A DNA stretch of 40,066 nt from an uncultured Collinsella sp. (GCA_902497025.1 CABVDJ010000021.1:1-40066); one strand, 5' to 3'; counted from the stretch's first letter, positions 1 through 7,852 are shown. Translations and numbers: made by a program. Notes: generated by a model not told the origin, from the letters alone.

Positions 1-520
1 CCACGACGGTCACGGCAACGTGGCCCGTGACGTCGGCGATTTTGCTTGCGACCTCGTCGATCTGCTGGGCAAGCTCGCGCGTGGGGGTGATGACGAGCAT
101 CACGGGGCCACGGCCGTTGCCCTCGGGCTTTTTAGCACCGCGACGGCGGTTGCGGCCGCCACGCTCGCGCACGGGTTTGGGAGGAGCGATGTGCTCCAGA
201 TTGTTCATAGTCGGCAGCAAAAAGGCGGCCGTCTTGCCGGTGCCGGTCTGAGCGGCGGCAAGCAGGTCACGGCCCTCGAGCACTACGGGGATCGAGCCGG
301 CCTGCACGGGCGTGGGCGCCGTGTAGCCCAGGTTCTCGATAGCACGAAGCATCTCGTCGGAGAGGCCCAGCTCGTCAAAGGCGGGCAGGCTCTCGGTAGC
401 GGACTCGACGGCCTGGGCGGCATTGGCCTCATCGGCGGCATCGAAGGCAGCCTGGGTCATGGCCTCGCAGGTCTCGTCCAGAATCTCGGCGTCGGTGACG
501 TCAGATACAGAATTACGCAT
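1..520 (-). CDS. DEAD-box ATP-dependent RNA helicase, N-terminal part (cut by window edge)
   Basis: Read on the minus strand from the ATG at 518-520, the first 173 codons begin MRNSVSDVTDAEILDE and contain the family motifs in order. The Q-motif region (FDELGLSDEMLRAIENLGYTAPTPVQ) sits near residues 48-73, motif I is AAQTGTGKT and motif Ia is PTRELAQQ. A basic Arg/Gly/Lys-rich insert (RERGGRNRRRGAKK) lies between motifs I and Ia. DEAD-box helicases unwind short RNA duplexes in ribosome assembly and mRNA turnover. An acidic, Ala-rich stretch of about 45 residues precedes the Q motif. The DEAD, SAT and C-terminal motifs lie beyond position 1, so the subfamily (RhlE/CsdA-like) cannot be settled. 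The gene diverges from the FHA-kinase unit and has a long upstream region holding a repeat array. Confidence 0.9.
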   Translation of the reverse strand, partial: MRNSVSDVTDAEILDETCEAMTQAAFDAADEANAAQAVESATESLPAFDELGLSDEMLRAIENLGYTAPTPVQAGSIPVVLEGRDLLAAAQTGTGKTAAFLLPTMNNLEHIAPPKPVRERGGRNRRRGAKKPEGNGRGPVMLVITPTRELAQQIDEVASKIADVTGHVAVTVV

Positions 521-719
521 ATGTTGTTGTTCCTTATCTGCACGCGCAATGGGCACGGCATGCGGCCGCGCGGGCGTGCTTGGTAGTGCGCTAATACATA
601 CAAAAACAGGTGCGCACAGAGAGGACGTTGCTCAGCACGCTGGCGATCGCTTTGGCAGCCCTATCACGCGCCGTCCAGACGCAGCAGCTCTAAGCGATGG
701 AGCAGATTCGCCGCCGGTT

Positions 720-725
720 AGTATA
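720..725 (-). promoter_or_regulatory. Candidate -10 box for the helicase gene
   Basis: On the minus strand this reads TATACT, about 200 bp upstream of the helicase ATG. No convincing -35 hexamer is visible at 16-18 bp. If used, it gives a 5' UTR of roughly 190 nt; long leaders are common for cold-inducible DEAD-box genes, but nothing here proves that. Confidence 0.25.
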
Positions 726-792
726 CCCGTGCTTCGCATGCCCCCACGTAAACCACAGATGACGAGGCGGACGAGGTGGGCCCGGCTGATTG

Positions 793-928
793 TCTCAATC
801 TGTAACATCTACAGGGCGAATCTTCCTCTACGTGTTACAGATCGAGACAAACGGTCGACACGGCTCACAAACGTCTCAATCTGTAACAGTTAACGAGTAA
901 AATCGGCCCTAATTGTTATAGATCAAGA
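793..928. repeat. Alternating palindromic repeat array, locus A (2 units)
   Basis: Four 15-bp elements start at 793 (forward), 833 (reverse), 874 (forward) and 914 (reverse). Forward elements read TCTCAATCTGTAACA and reverse elements its complement, with TGTTATAG in the last one. Spacing is 40, 41 and 40 bp. Each forward/reverse pair is a 55-bp inverted repeat with a 25-bp centre. The array lies in the divergent region between the helicase and the FHA gene, upstream of the FHA promoter. Confidence 0.95.
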
Positions 929-974
929 CAGAGGGGGATTTCCGTCCAGTCCAAACCAAATCTCTCAGTCTTCC

Positions 975-1001
975 TGCAATTTCGAACATGTGGCCTATAA
1001 T
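975..1001 (+). promoter_or_regulatory. Candidate promoter of the FHA-kinase unit
   Basis: A perfect TATAAT lies at 996-1001, with a TGCAAT hexamer at 975-980 as a weak -35 (spacer 15 bp). The start codon at 1109 would then follow a leader of about 100 nt. Only the -10 match is convincing. Confidence 0.4.
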
Positions 1002-1108
1002 GTTGCTTTAGTTACGCTATATATTGCGCAGCCATTTAATACGTCGCCCACCGGGGGCCATTAATTCCTATCGCCATATTGGCTAGGAAGCAATCAAAGG
1101 AGGTATCC

Positions 1109-2071
1109 GTGGCAGCAGAGACGCCTTGCTCGGTCCTCTATAACGATATTCGCTCGTTCGGCGGTCTTAAACATCTCGAGATCGCCCGAATGCTCATCAA
1201 TGGAAACTCTTATCTCGGCAGTACCCTGCTCGAGAAATGCTCTTCCAACCGCTCGTATCTCACCCGTTACATCGTCCATCGCAAGCCTGACCAGTGCGCG
1301 CCCTCCATCTACAGCGACTTTACCGTCACCACGCTCAACCTTTCCTCGGCAATCTGCAGCAAGCTCGGCGGCGGCGAGTCCGCCTATCGGGCAATCGCCG
1401 AGCACTATCGCGGTCCGGCCGCCAACGAAATGATGTCGGCTCTCGCCAGCTACAAGCTGGACAGCCGCCTATATGCAAATGCCCTCAATCGCATCGACAA
1501 CTTTGACGGCAATGCCGTGCGCGAGAAAAGCACGCTTTACCTTATGCTCTTTGTGGCAACGGGGGCGCTCGCCGATCCCGTTCAGGGCGTGGCCACCGTC
1601 GAGCGCTTTTGCGACAGCAAGACGGGCGAGCACTTTGGCACCACCGAAACTACCGTCGGACGTGGCTTTATGAGCAGCCTGGAGCAGCCGCGCACCGTCG
1701 CCCCCAACCTCGGTCTGCTCAGAACCCATGCCGACAACTGCGCCGGCATGCAAATCCATCCCCTCACACGCGATCCGCGCGGCACCGTGATTGGTTCTTT
1801 GCCCAAAACCTCGCCCAGCATCACCGATGTGGGCGCCGACGCATCGCGCGAGCATCTTCGCATTTGGCTTGAGGGTGAGCACTGGTACGCCCAGGGCCTT
1901 GGGTCGACCAACGGCACAGTGCTCGAATCGGGCGCGGGTGACGGCGATATTGTGATTGAGCCGCCGCGCGACCAACGCGAGCCTGGCAAGATCTATCCCC
2001 CAGTGGAAATCGAAAACAGCGACAGGCTCCATCTGGGTCTCTACACGACATTCCTTGTCATTGTGGACTAG
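1109..2071 (+). CDS. FHA-domain protein
   Basis: The start is taken at GTG 1109 because AAAGGAGG (1096-1103) sits 5 bp upstream; an earlier in-frame TTG at 1079 lacks such a site. The 320-residue product has a helical N-terminal two-thirds that I do not recognise. A forkhead-associated domain occupies about residues 224-320: an IGSLPKTSPSI strand, then SREH, then GSTNGTVL, the classic phosphothreonine-binding signature. FHA domains bind phosphothreonine peptides, typically substrates or autophosphorylated loops of Ser/Thr kinases. A Ser/Thr kinase gene follows 171 bp downstream on the same strand, so the pair is inferred to be one signalling module. There is no signal peptide or membrane segment, so it is probably cytoplasmic. 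Repeat arrays lie before this gene and after the kinase. Confidence 0.85.
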   Translation: MAAETPCSVLYNDIRSFGGLKHLEIARMLINGNSYLGSTLLEKCSSNRSYLTRYIVHRKPDQCAPSIYSDFTVTTLNLSSAICSKLGGGESAYRAIAEHYRGPAANEMMSALASYKLDSRLYANALNRIDNFDGNAVREKSTLYLMLFVATGALADPVQGVATVERFCDSKTGEHFGTTETTVGRGFMSSLEQPRTVAPNLGLLRTHADNCAGMQIHPLTRDPRGTVIGSLPKTSPSITDVGADASREHLRIWLEGEHWYAQGLGSTNGTVLESGAGDGDIVIEPPRDQREPGKIYPPVEIENSDRLHLGLYTTFLVIVD

Positions 2072-2074
2072 CGC

Positions 2075-2103
2075 GGACGGCGATCGGAAGACGGTCGCCG
2101 TCC
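2075..2103 (+). terminator. Hairpin just after the FHA gene
   Basis: A perfect 9-bp stem (GGACGGCGA at 2075-2083 with TCGCCGTCC at 2095-2103) begins 4 bp after the stop codon and is followed by a T-rich but interrupted tract (GTCTTTCGTCTTCTACCTT). It may attenuate transcription between the FHA and kinase genes. Confidence 0.45.
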
Positions 2104-2149
2104 GTCTTTCGTCTTCTACCTTCTGCGTCGTAAACGACAATGCTCAGCG

Positions 2150-2210
2150 GTATACGTGGGCAGTGCGGCTATCATGGTACTTTACCGATATCCGCACTGC
2201 TCGCGTATAC
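2150..2210 (+). promoter_or_regulatory. Long imperfect inverted repeat upstream of the kinase gene
   Basis: Nested arms GTATACG (2150-2156) / CGTATAC (2204-2210) and GCAGTGCGG (2160-2168) / CCGCACTGC (2192-2200) are separated by 3-nt mismatches on both sides. GGTA/TACC can pair again inside the loop. The structure ends 32 bp before the kinase ATG, in a position to act as an operator or leader hairpin. No known motif is recognised. Confidence 0.5.
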
Positions 2211-2242
2211 GTGCGGCAACCCATGCCAGACAAAGGAACGCC

Positions 2243-4327
2243 ATGGATACTACCGATAGCGCCTATGGCGACAAACTCATCCGTCTCGATACGTTCGATA
2301 CCGCCGTGGCGGTCGACCCCAGCGCCGAGGACGACGCCAAACGTCGGTTTATGACGCTTATTCTCCAGACGGCCCACCGCAACAACGGCAACATCGGGCA
2401 CGTGCTGCGCGCGACCAACACGAGCGGCGAGGTCTTTGCCGTCAAGCTGCTCAAGGACAACGCTATCCTTTCCGGCCAAGCCCCCGACCGCTCCGCCGAG
2501 CAATCGGCAGCGCACCTGGCCAGCACCGCCGCGCTGTTCGAGGAGTACCGTCATCTGTGTACCGTCTCGCACCTGCGCGGATTTCCGCGCGTCTATGGCT
2601 ACGGATCGTGCGAGGATGACCCTCTCATCCTCATGGAGTGGGTCGAGGGCACCTCGCTCAAGCAGGCGCTGCCCCTGCTTCCGCACGACGCCTCGGGCGG
2701 GCTGACCACCCAGATGGTCGCCGCCGTCGGAAACGCCGTGCTTCGTGCGCTCTTGATGACCCAAGGCCTCGTGAATCCGGTCATCCATCGCGACCTGTCG
2801 CCTGCCAATATCATGTTCCGCACCACCAGCCGAACGCTCGAGCAGCAGATTGCTGATTGTTCCTTTGACCCCTGCCTCATCGACATGGGCTCCGCGACCA
2901 TGGCTCTCGGCGACGACACGATCACCCGGCGCGCCGACATCTGGCGTTTTGCCACGCCCGCATACGCCGCGCCCGAGATGCTCACGCAGGATATCGAAGG
3001 CATCGCGGCCCTTCGCCGTTCGCCGGCAATCGACGTCTATGCGCTTTCGAGCATTCTGTACCAGCTCTACAGCGGTCGCAAACCGTTTGACTTTGAGTCG
3101 ACGGACGCCGCTGCAACCGGCTCGTTCTATCTCGTAAAGACCAAGACCAAGCCGGCACCGCTCGAGCCGCGCTGCGAGGGCGATGAGGCGCTCGTCCAGA
3201 TCATCATGAAGGGTCTCTCAGTCGAGCAGTGCGATCGTCCCACCGAGCAGCAGATGCTCGAGGTGCTCTCGGCATACCTCACCGACGCCGAATCCGAAGG
3301 CCGCGAAGGTGCAGGAGACGAGGCCGCAATTGATATCGATTCTGGCACGCACCTTAAGGTCGACGTCGCCGGCGAGCGCGCACGAGAGATCCTGAATCAG
3401 GCCCGCCACAATGCCATGACCCGCCGCCGCTTTATTATCGGCGGCGCTATCGCAGCCGTTGCGGGGCTCAGCGTTATCGGGGCGGCAACCCATGGCTTTG
3501 GCATCCCCGACTACCTCGACGGCATCCGCGGTTCACTTGACGACTACACCTGGGATCAGCTGCAGGAGATTTCGCTCAAGATTAAGGCCGCCGAGACCCG
3601 TAGCGAGGCACGCGAGATTGCCAAGCGCTATCACCTGCTCGATGCCGATGGGCATATCCCCTATCCGTGTACCAAGCGCGTGAAACTCACCAACGGGCTG
3701 GAGGTCGGCGCGCAGCTTGTGGGCATCCGTCACGATGAGCTTCTGGACGGGACGGGCAAGGCCGGACTGACGTTTATGTTCGACGCGGGTATTGCCGAGC
3801 GCAACGCTGCGGCTGAACCGCCGAGCGCCGGCTGGGCAGTTTGCGAGCTGCGGGAATGGCTCGACGGCGACGGCCTTAAGCTGCTGCCCAACAAGTTGCG
3901 CGCGCTCATCAAATCTGTCAAAAAGGTCTCGAATAACGCTGGCGCCGCCAACAGTGCATCGTGTCTGAGCGAGTTGCCCGCAACCCTTTGGCTGCCCGCC
4001 ATGGTCGAGCTGTGCGGTACGCAACCGCCCGATTCGTTTGCCAAGGACTATCACTACCTGGCAGAAATCTACAACGGCGAGGGCAAGGAGTATCAGCTCT
4101 TCCGCGAGCTCAAGGTGAGCCCGTATTCCACGAACGAGACGATGGTCCGCCAGTGGAAGGGCAAGGACACCTGCTGGTGGGAGCGCACGGTGAGCCCCGA
4201 CTCATCGGAGACCGAAGGCACGCTCTACATAAACCGTGTGGGCCACGACGGCGACGTCTTTACGTACGCAACGCCTGCGGAAAAGCCAAACAAGCTAACC
4301 TGTGTGATTCCCGGGTTCTGTATCTAG
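2243..4327 (+). CDS. Membrane-anchored Ser/Thr protein kinase with extracytoplasmic C-terminal domain
   Basis: The start is at ATG 2243 (AAAGGAACGCC upstream), giving 694 residues. The N-terminal ~370 residues are a eukaryotic-type kinase: a glycine loop (NGNIGHVL), a catalytic Lys in FAVKLL (~68), HRDLSPANIMF (~182), DMG in place of DFG (~214), APEM (~243) and DVYALSSILYQLYSG. The usual HRDLKP lysine is Ser, as in some bacterial kinases. After an acidic linker there is one membrane segment (IIGGAIAAVAGLSVIGAA, ~397-414) preceded by RRR, which predicts a cytoplasmic kinase and an outside C-terminal half. That half (~490-694), with LREWLDG, WLPAMVEL and CWWERT, resembles the DUF6273-type domain found on surface or signalling proteins, assigned from memory. 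The FHA protein just upstream is the likely phospho-binding partner. Confidence 0.88.
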   Translation: MDTTDSAYGDKLIRLDTFDTAVAVDPSAEDDAKRRFMTLILQTAHRNNGNIGHVLRATNTSGEVFAVKLLKDNAILSGQAPDRSAEQSAAHLASTAALFEEYRHLCTVSHLRGFPRVYGYGSCEDDPLILMEWVEGTSLKQALPLLPHDASGGLTTQMVAAVGNAVLRALLMTQGLVNPVIHRDLSPANIMFRTTSRTLEQQIADCSFDPCLIDMGSATMALGDDTITRRADIWRFATPAYAAPEMLTQDIEGIAALRRSPAIDVYALSSILYQLYSGRKPFDFESTDAAATGSFYLVKTKTKPAPLEPRCEGDEALVQIIMKGLSVEQCDRPTEQQMLEVLSAYLTDAESEGREGAGDEAAIDIDSGTHLKVDVAGERAREILNQARHNAMTRRRFIIGGAIAAVAGLSVIGAATHGFGIPDYLDGIRGSLDDYTWDQLQEISLKIKAAETRSEAREIAKRYHLLDADGHIPYPCTKRVKLTNGLEVGAQLVGIRHDELLDGTGKAGLTFMFDAGIAERNAAAEPPSAGWAVCELREWLDGDGLKLLPNKLRALIKSVKKVSNNAGAANSASCLSELPATLWLPAMVELCGTQPPDSFAKDYHYLAEIYNGEGKEYQLFRELKVSPYSTNETMVRQWKGKDTCWWERTVSPDSSETEGTLYINRVGHDGDVFTYATPAEKPNKLTCVIPGFCI

Positions 4328-4370
4328 GCGGCGGGCGTCTTGCCGTGACGGGACCCCTCCCCGGCAGTTG

Positions 4371-4847
4371 TCTCGATTTGTAACACTAGCTCGGCAGATA
4401 CAGGTCTAGATGCTACAGAACGAGACAAACCCCAATCCCGCGAGACAACATCTCAATCTGTAACAGTAAGGGGTCAAAAACCTCTCTAGATGTTACAGAT
4501 CAAGACATTTGAGTTGGCCTCGGACGGTCTGTCTCGATCTGTAACAGTAAGGGGTCATATTTCCCGCCAGATGTTACAGATTGAGACATTGAGTTTATTG
4601 CTGAAGGTTCGTCTCGATCTGTAACATCTGGAATCCAAAAACCGGTCTAACTGTTACAGATGGAGACAAACTCAAACCTCTCAAAACAAAATCTCAATCT
4701 GTAACAGTTAGAGGTCATTTTCCCCGCTAGATGTTACAGATCGAGAGCTAGATGTTACAGATCGAGATATTGATTTGCCGCCGGAGAGTTTGTCTCATTC
4801 TGTAACAGCAGCTCGGCAAAAACTGGGCTAGATGTTACAGATTGAGA
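4371..4847. repeat. Alternating palindromic repeat array, locus B (6 units plus one extra half-site)
   Basis: Thirteen 15-bp elements start at 4371, 4411, 4451, 4491, 4532, 4572, 4612, 4652, 4692, 4732, 4753, 4793 and 4833. They alternate forward (TCTCRATCTGTAACA) and reverse (TGTTACAGATYGAGA), apart from a duplicated reverse site at 4753. Ten of twelve intervals are exactly 40 bp; the others are 41 and 21. Within forward-reverse pairs the arms often extend by GTTAG/CTAAC-like bases, while the centres and the spacers between pairs differ. The array begins 44 bp after the kinase stop codon and ends about 75 bp before the copA promoter. Confidence 0.97.
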
Positions 4848-4922
4848 CGAAGGGCGGGGATGGTGCACCAACCCGGCAGCCACCCTCATCTGTAACGAAA
4901 TGTCATACATTTCTTTCTGTAC

Positions 4923-4953
4923 TGGACACCCCCAGGGGGTATGGGTGTATAGT
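4923..4953 (+). promoter_or_regulatory. copA promoter with CsoR-like operator
   Basis: A perfect dyad ACCCCC-A-GGGGGT (4928-4940) lies between TGGACA (-35, 4923-4928) and TATAGT (-10, 4948-4953), with a 19-bp spacer. A second, outer dyad is ACACCC (4926-4931) with GGGTGT (4943-4948). C-run/G-run dyads in copper-gene promoters are the usual target of CsoR, and a csoR-like gene lies 2.9 kb downstream. The site would block RNA polymerase until Cu(I) releases the repressor. Confidence 0.65.
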
Positions 4954-5000
4954 ATCGGCAGGTTAACAATTCCAACACCGAACCACGGAAAGGAGCAGCC

Positions 5001-7343
5001 ATGGCTCAAGATAAGTTCGACGTGGGCGGCATGACATGCGCCGCCTGCCAGGCGCATGTGGACCGCGCCGTGAGCAAGCTCGACGGCGTCGAGAGCGTCG
5101 CGGTCAACCTGCTCGCCGGGTCCATGATGGTCGACTATGACCCCGCGCAGGTCTCCCCCGACGATATCTGCACCGCCGTCGACCGTGCCGGCTACTCGGC
5201 CTCGCCCGTCGATGCGGGCACCGGTGCCGCCGGCTCAAGCGGCAGCTCGCAGGCCAGGTCTGGCGTCACCCATATGGAGTCGCCGACCAAAAAGTTGGAG
5301 GCCGCCGCCTCTGCCATGCGCACCCGCCTCATCATCTCGATCGTATTCCTCATCCCACTGTTCTACATAGGCATGGGGCACATGCTCGGCTGGCCGCTGC
5401 CCGGCATCTTCACGGACCACATCCACAGCATGACGCTCGCCCTCACCGAGCTCGTCTTGCTCATCCCCATCGTCTATGTCAACGACGCGTACTTTATCAA
5501 CGGGTTTAAATCGCTCGCGCACGGCGCACCCACCATGGACGCCCTTATTGCCGTGGGCGCCACCGCCTCCATCGCCTGGTCGCTCTACGCCATGTTCATC
5601 ATGGCCGACCAATTAGCCGCGGGTCAGGTCCACGAGGCCATGATGACGAGCATGGACAATCTGTATTTTGAGAGTGCGGGCACGATCCTGTCGCTCGTTA
5701 CCGTGGGCAAATACCTCGAGACGCGCAGCAAGTCAAAAACCGGCGGCGCCATCGAGGCACTCATCGACTTGGCACCCAAGACCGCGACCGTCGTTGCCGA
5801 CGACGGCACCGAAACCACCGTCGACGTCGACAGTATCCTTCCCGGCCAGGTCCTGCGCGTGCGCCCCGGAGAGTCCATCCCTGTCGATGGCGTGGTGCTC
5901 GGGGGCAGCTCGGCCGTGGACGAGAGCGCGCTCACCGGCGAGTCCATCCCCGTGGAAAAGACCGCCGGCGACACCGTCAACGCCGCCACTGTCAACCGCA
6001 CCGGCTCGTTTACCTTCCGTGCCACACGCGTGGGCGCCGACACGTCGCTCGCCAAGATTATCCAGCTCGTCGAGGACGCCAACGCCACCAAGGCGCCTAT
6101 CGCCCGCATGGCCGACAAAGTCGCCGGCGTGTTCGTGCCCGTGGTGTTCGTGATCTCGGCTGTGACCTTTGCGGCGTGGATGGCACTGACCGGCAGCATA
6201 AACGAGGCGCTCACCTCCGCCGTGGCCGTGCTGGTGATCAGCTGTCCGTGCGCATTGGGTCTGGCCACGCCCGTCGCCATCATGGTGGGCACCGGCAAGG
6301 GCGCCGAGATGGGCATTCTGTTCAAGAGCGCCGAGGCGCTGGAGAATCTGCGCAGCGTGGGCACCGTGGTGCTCGATAAGACGGGAACGGTCACTCGCGG
6401 CAAGCCTGCCGTGACCGATATCGTGGTAGCCACGCGTGCCGGCGGATCGCCCGCCATGAGCGAAAAGGCGCTGCTCAAGCTGGCCGCTGCGCTGGAGCGC
6501 TCAAGCGAGCACCCGCTGGCCGAGGCGATTATGGCCGAGTGCGAGGCGCGCGGAATCGTCGCACGCATGGTCGAGGACTTTGCCGCCGTGCCCGGGCGAG
6601 GCGTTACGGCACGCGAGGGGCAGAATGTCATCGCCGCCGGCAACGTGCGTCTGATGGACGAGCTGGGCGTGAAGGTTCCCGCCGGCCTTGCCGAACAGTT
6701 CGCGGCCGAGGGCAAGACGCCACTGTTCTTTGCCAAGAACAGCGAGCTTGTCGGCACCATCGCCGTGGCGGACGAGGTCAAGGAGACGAGCGCCGGGGCC
6801 ATCGCCGCACTGCGCTCGCTTGGCGTCGACGTGCGCATGCTCACCGGCGACAACCGCGTGACAGCCGAAGCGATCGCCCGCCGCGTGGGACTGAGCAGCG
6901 AGCAGGTCATCGCCGACGTCCTCCCCGCCGACAAGGAACGCCACGTGCGCGAGCTGCAGGATGCGGGCAGCAAGGTCGCCATGGTGGGCGACGGCATCAA
7001 CGACTCCCCCGCCCTGGCGCGCGCCGACGTGGGCCTTGCCATCGGTACCGGCGCCGACATCGCCAAAGAAGGGGCAGATGTGGTTCTCATGCGCAGCGAC
7101 CTCATGGACGTCGCCCGTGCCATCGAGCTGTCGCGCGCCACAATTCGCAACATCAAGCAGGACCTGTTCTGGGCGCTGTTCTACAACGGCATCGGCATTC
7201 CGCTGGCGGCGGGCGTGTTCTTCCCCCTCACCGGTTGGCAGCTCTCGCCGATGTTTGGCGCCGCGGCCATGAGCCTGTCGAGCGTGTGCGTCGTGTCCAA
7301 TGCACTGCGCCTGAAATCCTTTAAGCCCAAGACGGCGCGCTGA
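5001..7343 (+). CDS. copA: Copper-exporting P1B-type ATPase
   Basis: The ATG at 5001 follows AAAGGAG (4987-4993). The 780-residue product has an N-terminal heavy-metal-binding domain with GMTCAAC at residues 10-16, then membrane helices starting near residue 110. The actuator motif is TGES, the intramembrane metal site is CPCALGLATP, the phosphorylation site is DKTGT, the HP motif is SSEHPLAEA and the hinge is GDGIND. The last helices carry YNGIGIPLAAG and MSLSSVCVVSNALRL, as in Cu(I)-exporting P1B-1 pumps. It expels Cu(I) from the cytoplasm using ATP. It has a single N-terminal metal-binding domain; a second one is common but not required. copZ and csoR follow, and the promoter carries a CsoR-like dyad. 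Confidence 0.95.
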   Translation: MAQDKFDVGGMTCAACQAHVDRAVSKLDGVESVAVNLLAGSMMVDYDPAQVSPDDICTAVDRAGYSASPVDAGTGAAGSSGSSQARSGVTHMESPTKKLEAAASAMRTRLIISIVFLIPLFYIGMGHMLGWPLPGIFTDHIHSMTLALTELVLLIPIVYVNDAYFINGFKSLAHGAPTMDALIAVGATASIAWSLYAMFIMADQLAAGQVHEAMMTSMDNLYFESAGTILSLVTVGKYLETRSKSKTGGAIEALIDLAPKTATVVADDGTETTVDVDSILPGQVLRVRPGESIPVDGVVLGGSSAVDESALTGESIPVEKTAGDTVNAATVNRTGSFTFRATRVGADTSLAKIIQLVEDANATKAPIARMADKVAGVFVPVVFVISAVTFAAWMALTGSINEALTSAVAVLVISCPCALGLATPVAIMVGTGKGAEMGILFKSAEALENLRSVGTVVLDKTGTVTRGKPAVTDIVVATRAGGSPAMSEKALLKLAAALERSSEHPLAEAIMAECEARGIVARMVEDFAAVPGRGVTAREGQNVIAAGNVRLMDELGVKVPAGLAEQFAAEGKTPLFFAKNSELVGTIAVADEVKETSAGAIAALRSLGVDVRMLTGDNRVTAEAIARRVGLSSEQVIADVLPADKERHVRELQDAGSKVAMVGDGINDSPALARADVGLAIGTGADIAKEGADVVLMRSDLMDVARAIELSRATIRNIKQDLFWALFYNGIGIPLAAGVFFPLTGWQLSPMFGAAAMSLSSVCVVSNALRLKSFKPKTAR

Positions 7344-7426
7344 AGCACCCGACCTTGCCCCTCAAACCGTCGCTCGCGTACCCAAGTACGCTTCGCTCCT
7401 CTTTCGGGGCAATCTCGGGCACCTCA
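7341..7426 (+). terminator. Composite hairpin between copA and copZ
   Basis: Imperfect 21-bp arms (7341-7361 with 7406-7426; core CCCGA..TTGCCCC / GGGGCAA..TCGGG) enclose a perfect hairpin GCGTAC-CCAA-GTACGC (7376-7391). The left arm includes the copA stop codon. There is no clear T-tract, so termination is uncertain; it could equally be an mRNA-processing or stability element. Confidence 0.4.
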
Positions 7427-7495
7427 GCACACCTTTAAGATGACGCTGTTCACGACTAAACTGTCAGATATTCTCAATCGATAAGGAGTACACCC

Positions 7496-7717
7496 ATGCG
7501 TTACACAATCAAGACTTCCGGCCTTATGTGCGGCCACTGCGACGCCACTGTCGAGACGGCACTGCTCAACGTTGCCGGCGTGACCGACGCCGACGCCGAT
7601 CACGAGACTCAGACCGTACAGGTGGAGTGCGCCGACACCGTGACCGCTGAGCAGCTCGCTGCCGCCGTCGAGGACGCCGGCGAGAAGTTCCACGCCCTAT
7701 CCGTGACCGCCGCGTAG
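7496..7717 (+). CDS. copZ: Copper chaperone, heavy-metal-associated domain
   Basis: The ATG at 7496 follows AAGGAG (7483-7488). The 73-residue protein is a single HMA fold. The metal site GLMCGHC lies at about residues 9-15, with the family's second helix (AEQLAAAVEDAGEKF) near the end. CopZ-type chaperones carry Cu(I) in the cytoplasm to CopA or to the copper sensor. Gene order (copA, copZ, csoR on one strand) supports this. The metal motif is MCGHC rather than the common MxCxxC with Thr/Asp, a tolerated variation. Confidence 0.88.
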   Translation: MRYTIKTSGLMCGHCDATVETALLNVAGVTDADADHETQTVQVECADTVTAEQLAAAVEDAGEKFHALSVTAA

Positions 7718-7743
7718 CAGACGCCGCCTACTGAATCCTCAGA

Positions 7744-7810
7744 AGTTGCGGTGAAATACGGACTGTTGTGCCGCCCTAGGCCTTTAAACGGTCCGTATTT
7801 CACCGCAACT
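7744..7810. repeat. 67-bp palindromic element, copy 1
   Basis: Arms of 22 bp (7744-7765 and 7789-7810) match at 21 positions and begin AGTTGCGGTGAAATA. The 23-bp loop is unrelated to the loops of the other two copies. The element separates copZ from csoR. It has the same total length, arm length and near-identical arm sequence as those at 22018-22084 and 31194-31260. Confidence 0.95.
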
Positions 7811-7852
7811 GACGGGGACATCCGGAAGATCGACCAGAAACGAGGACCCGCC

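Noticed and set aside
4371..4847. CRISPR array
   Set aside because: The spacing is regular, but the repeats alternate in orientation, differ from one another at several positions and have no cas genes nearby. The inverted-repeat unit with ~25-bp gaps does not fit CRISPR repeat-spacer organisation.
4923..4953. MerR/CueR activator site at copA
   Set aside because: The 19-bp spacer fits, but the C-run/G-run dyad is CsoR-like and only a CsoR-family gene is present nearby. I kept CsoR as the call and noted the spacer as an oddity.
5624..7156. Antisense frame of ~510 codons opposite copA
   Set aside because: Ser/Thr/Ala-rich translation without domains, entirely inside a well-supported gene.
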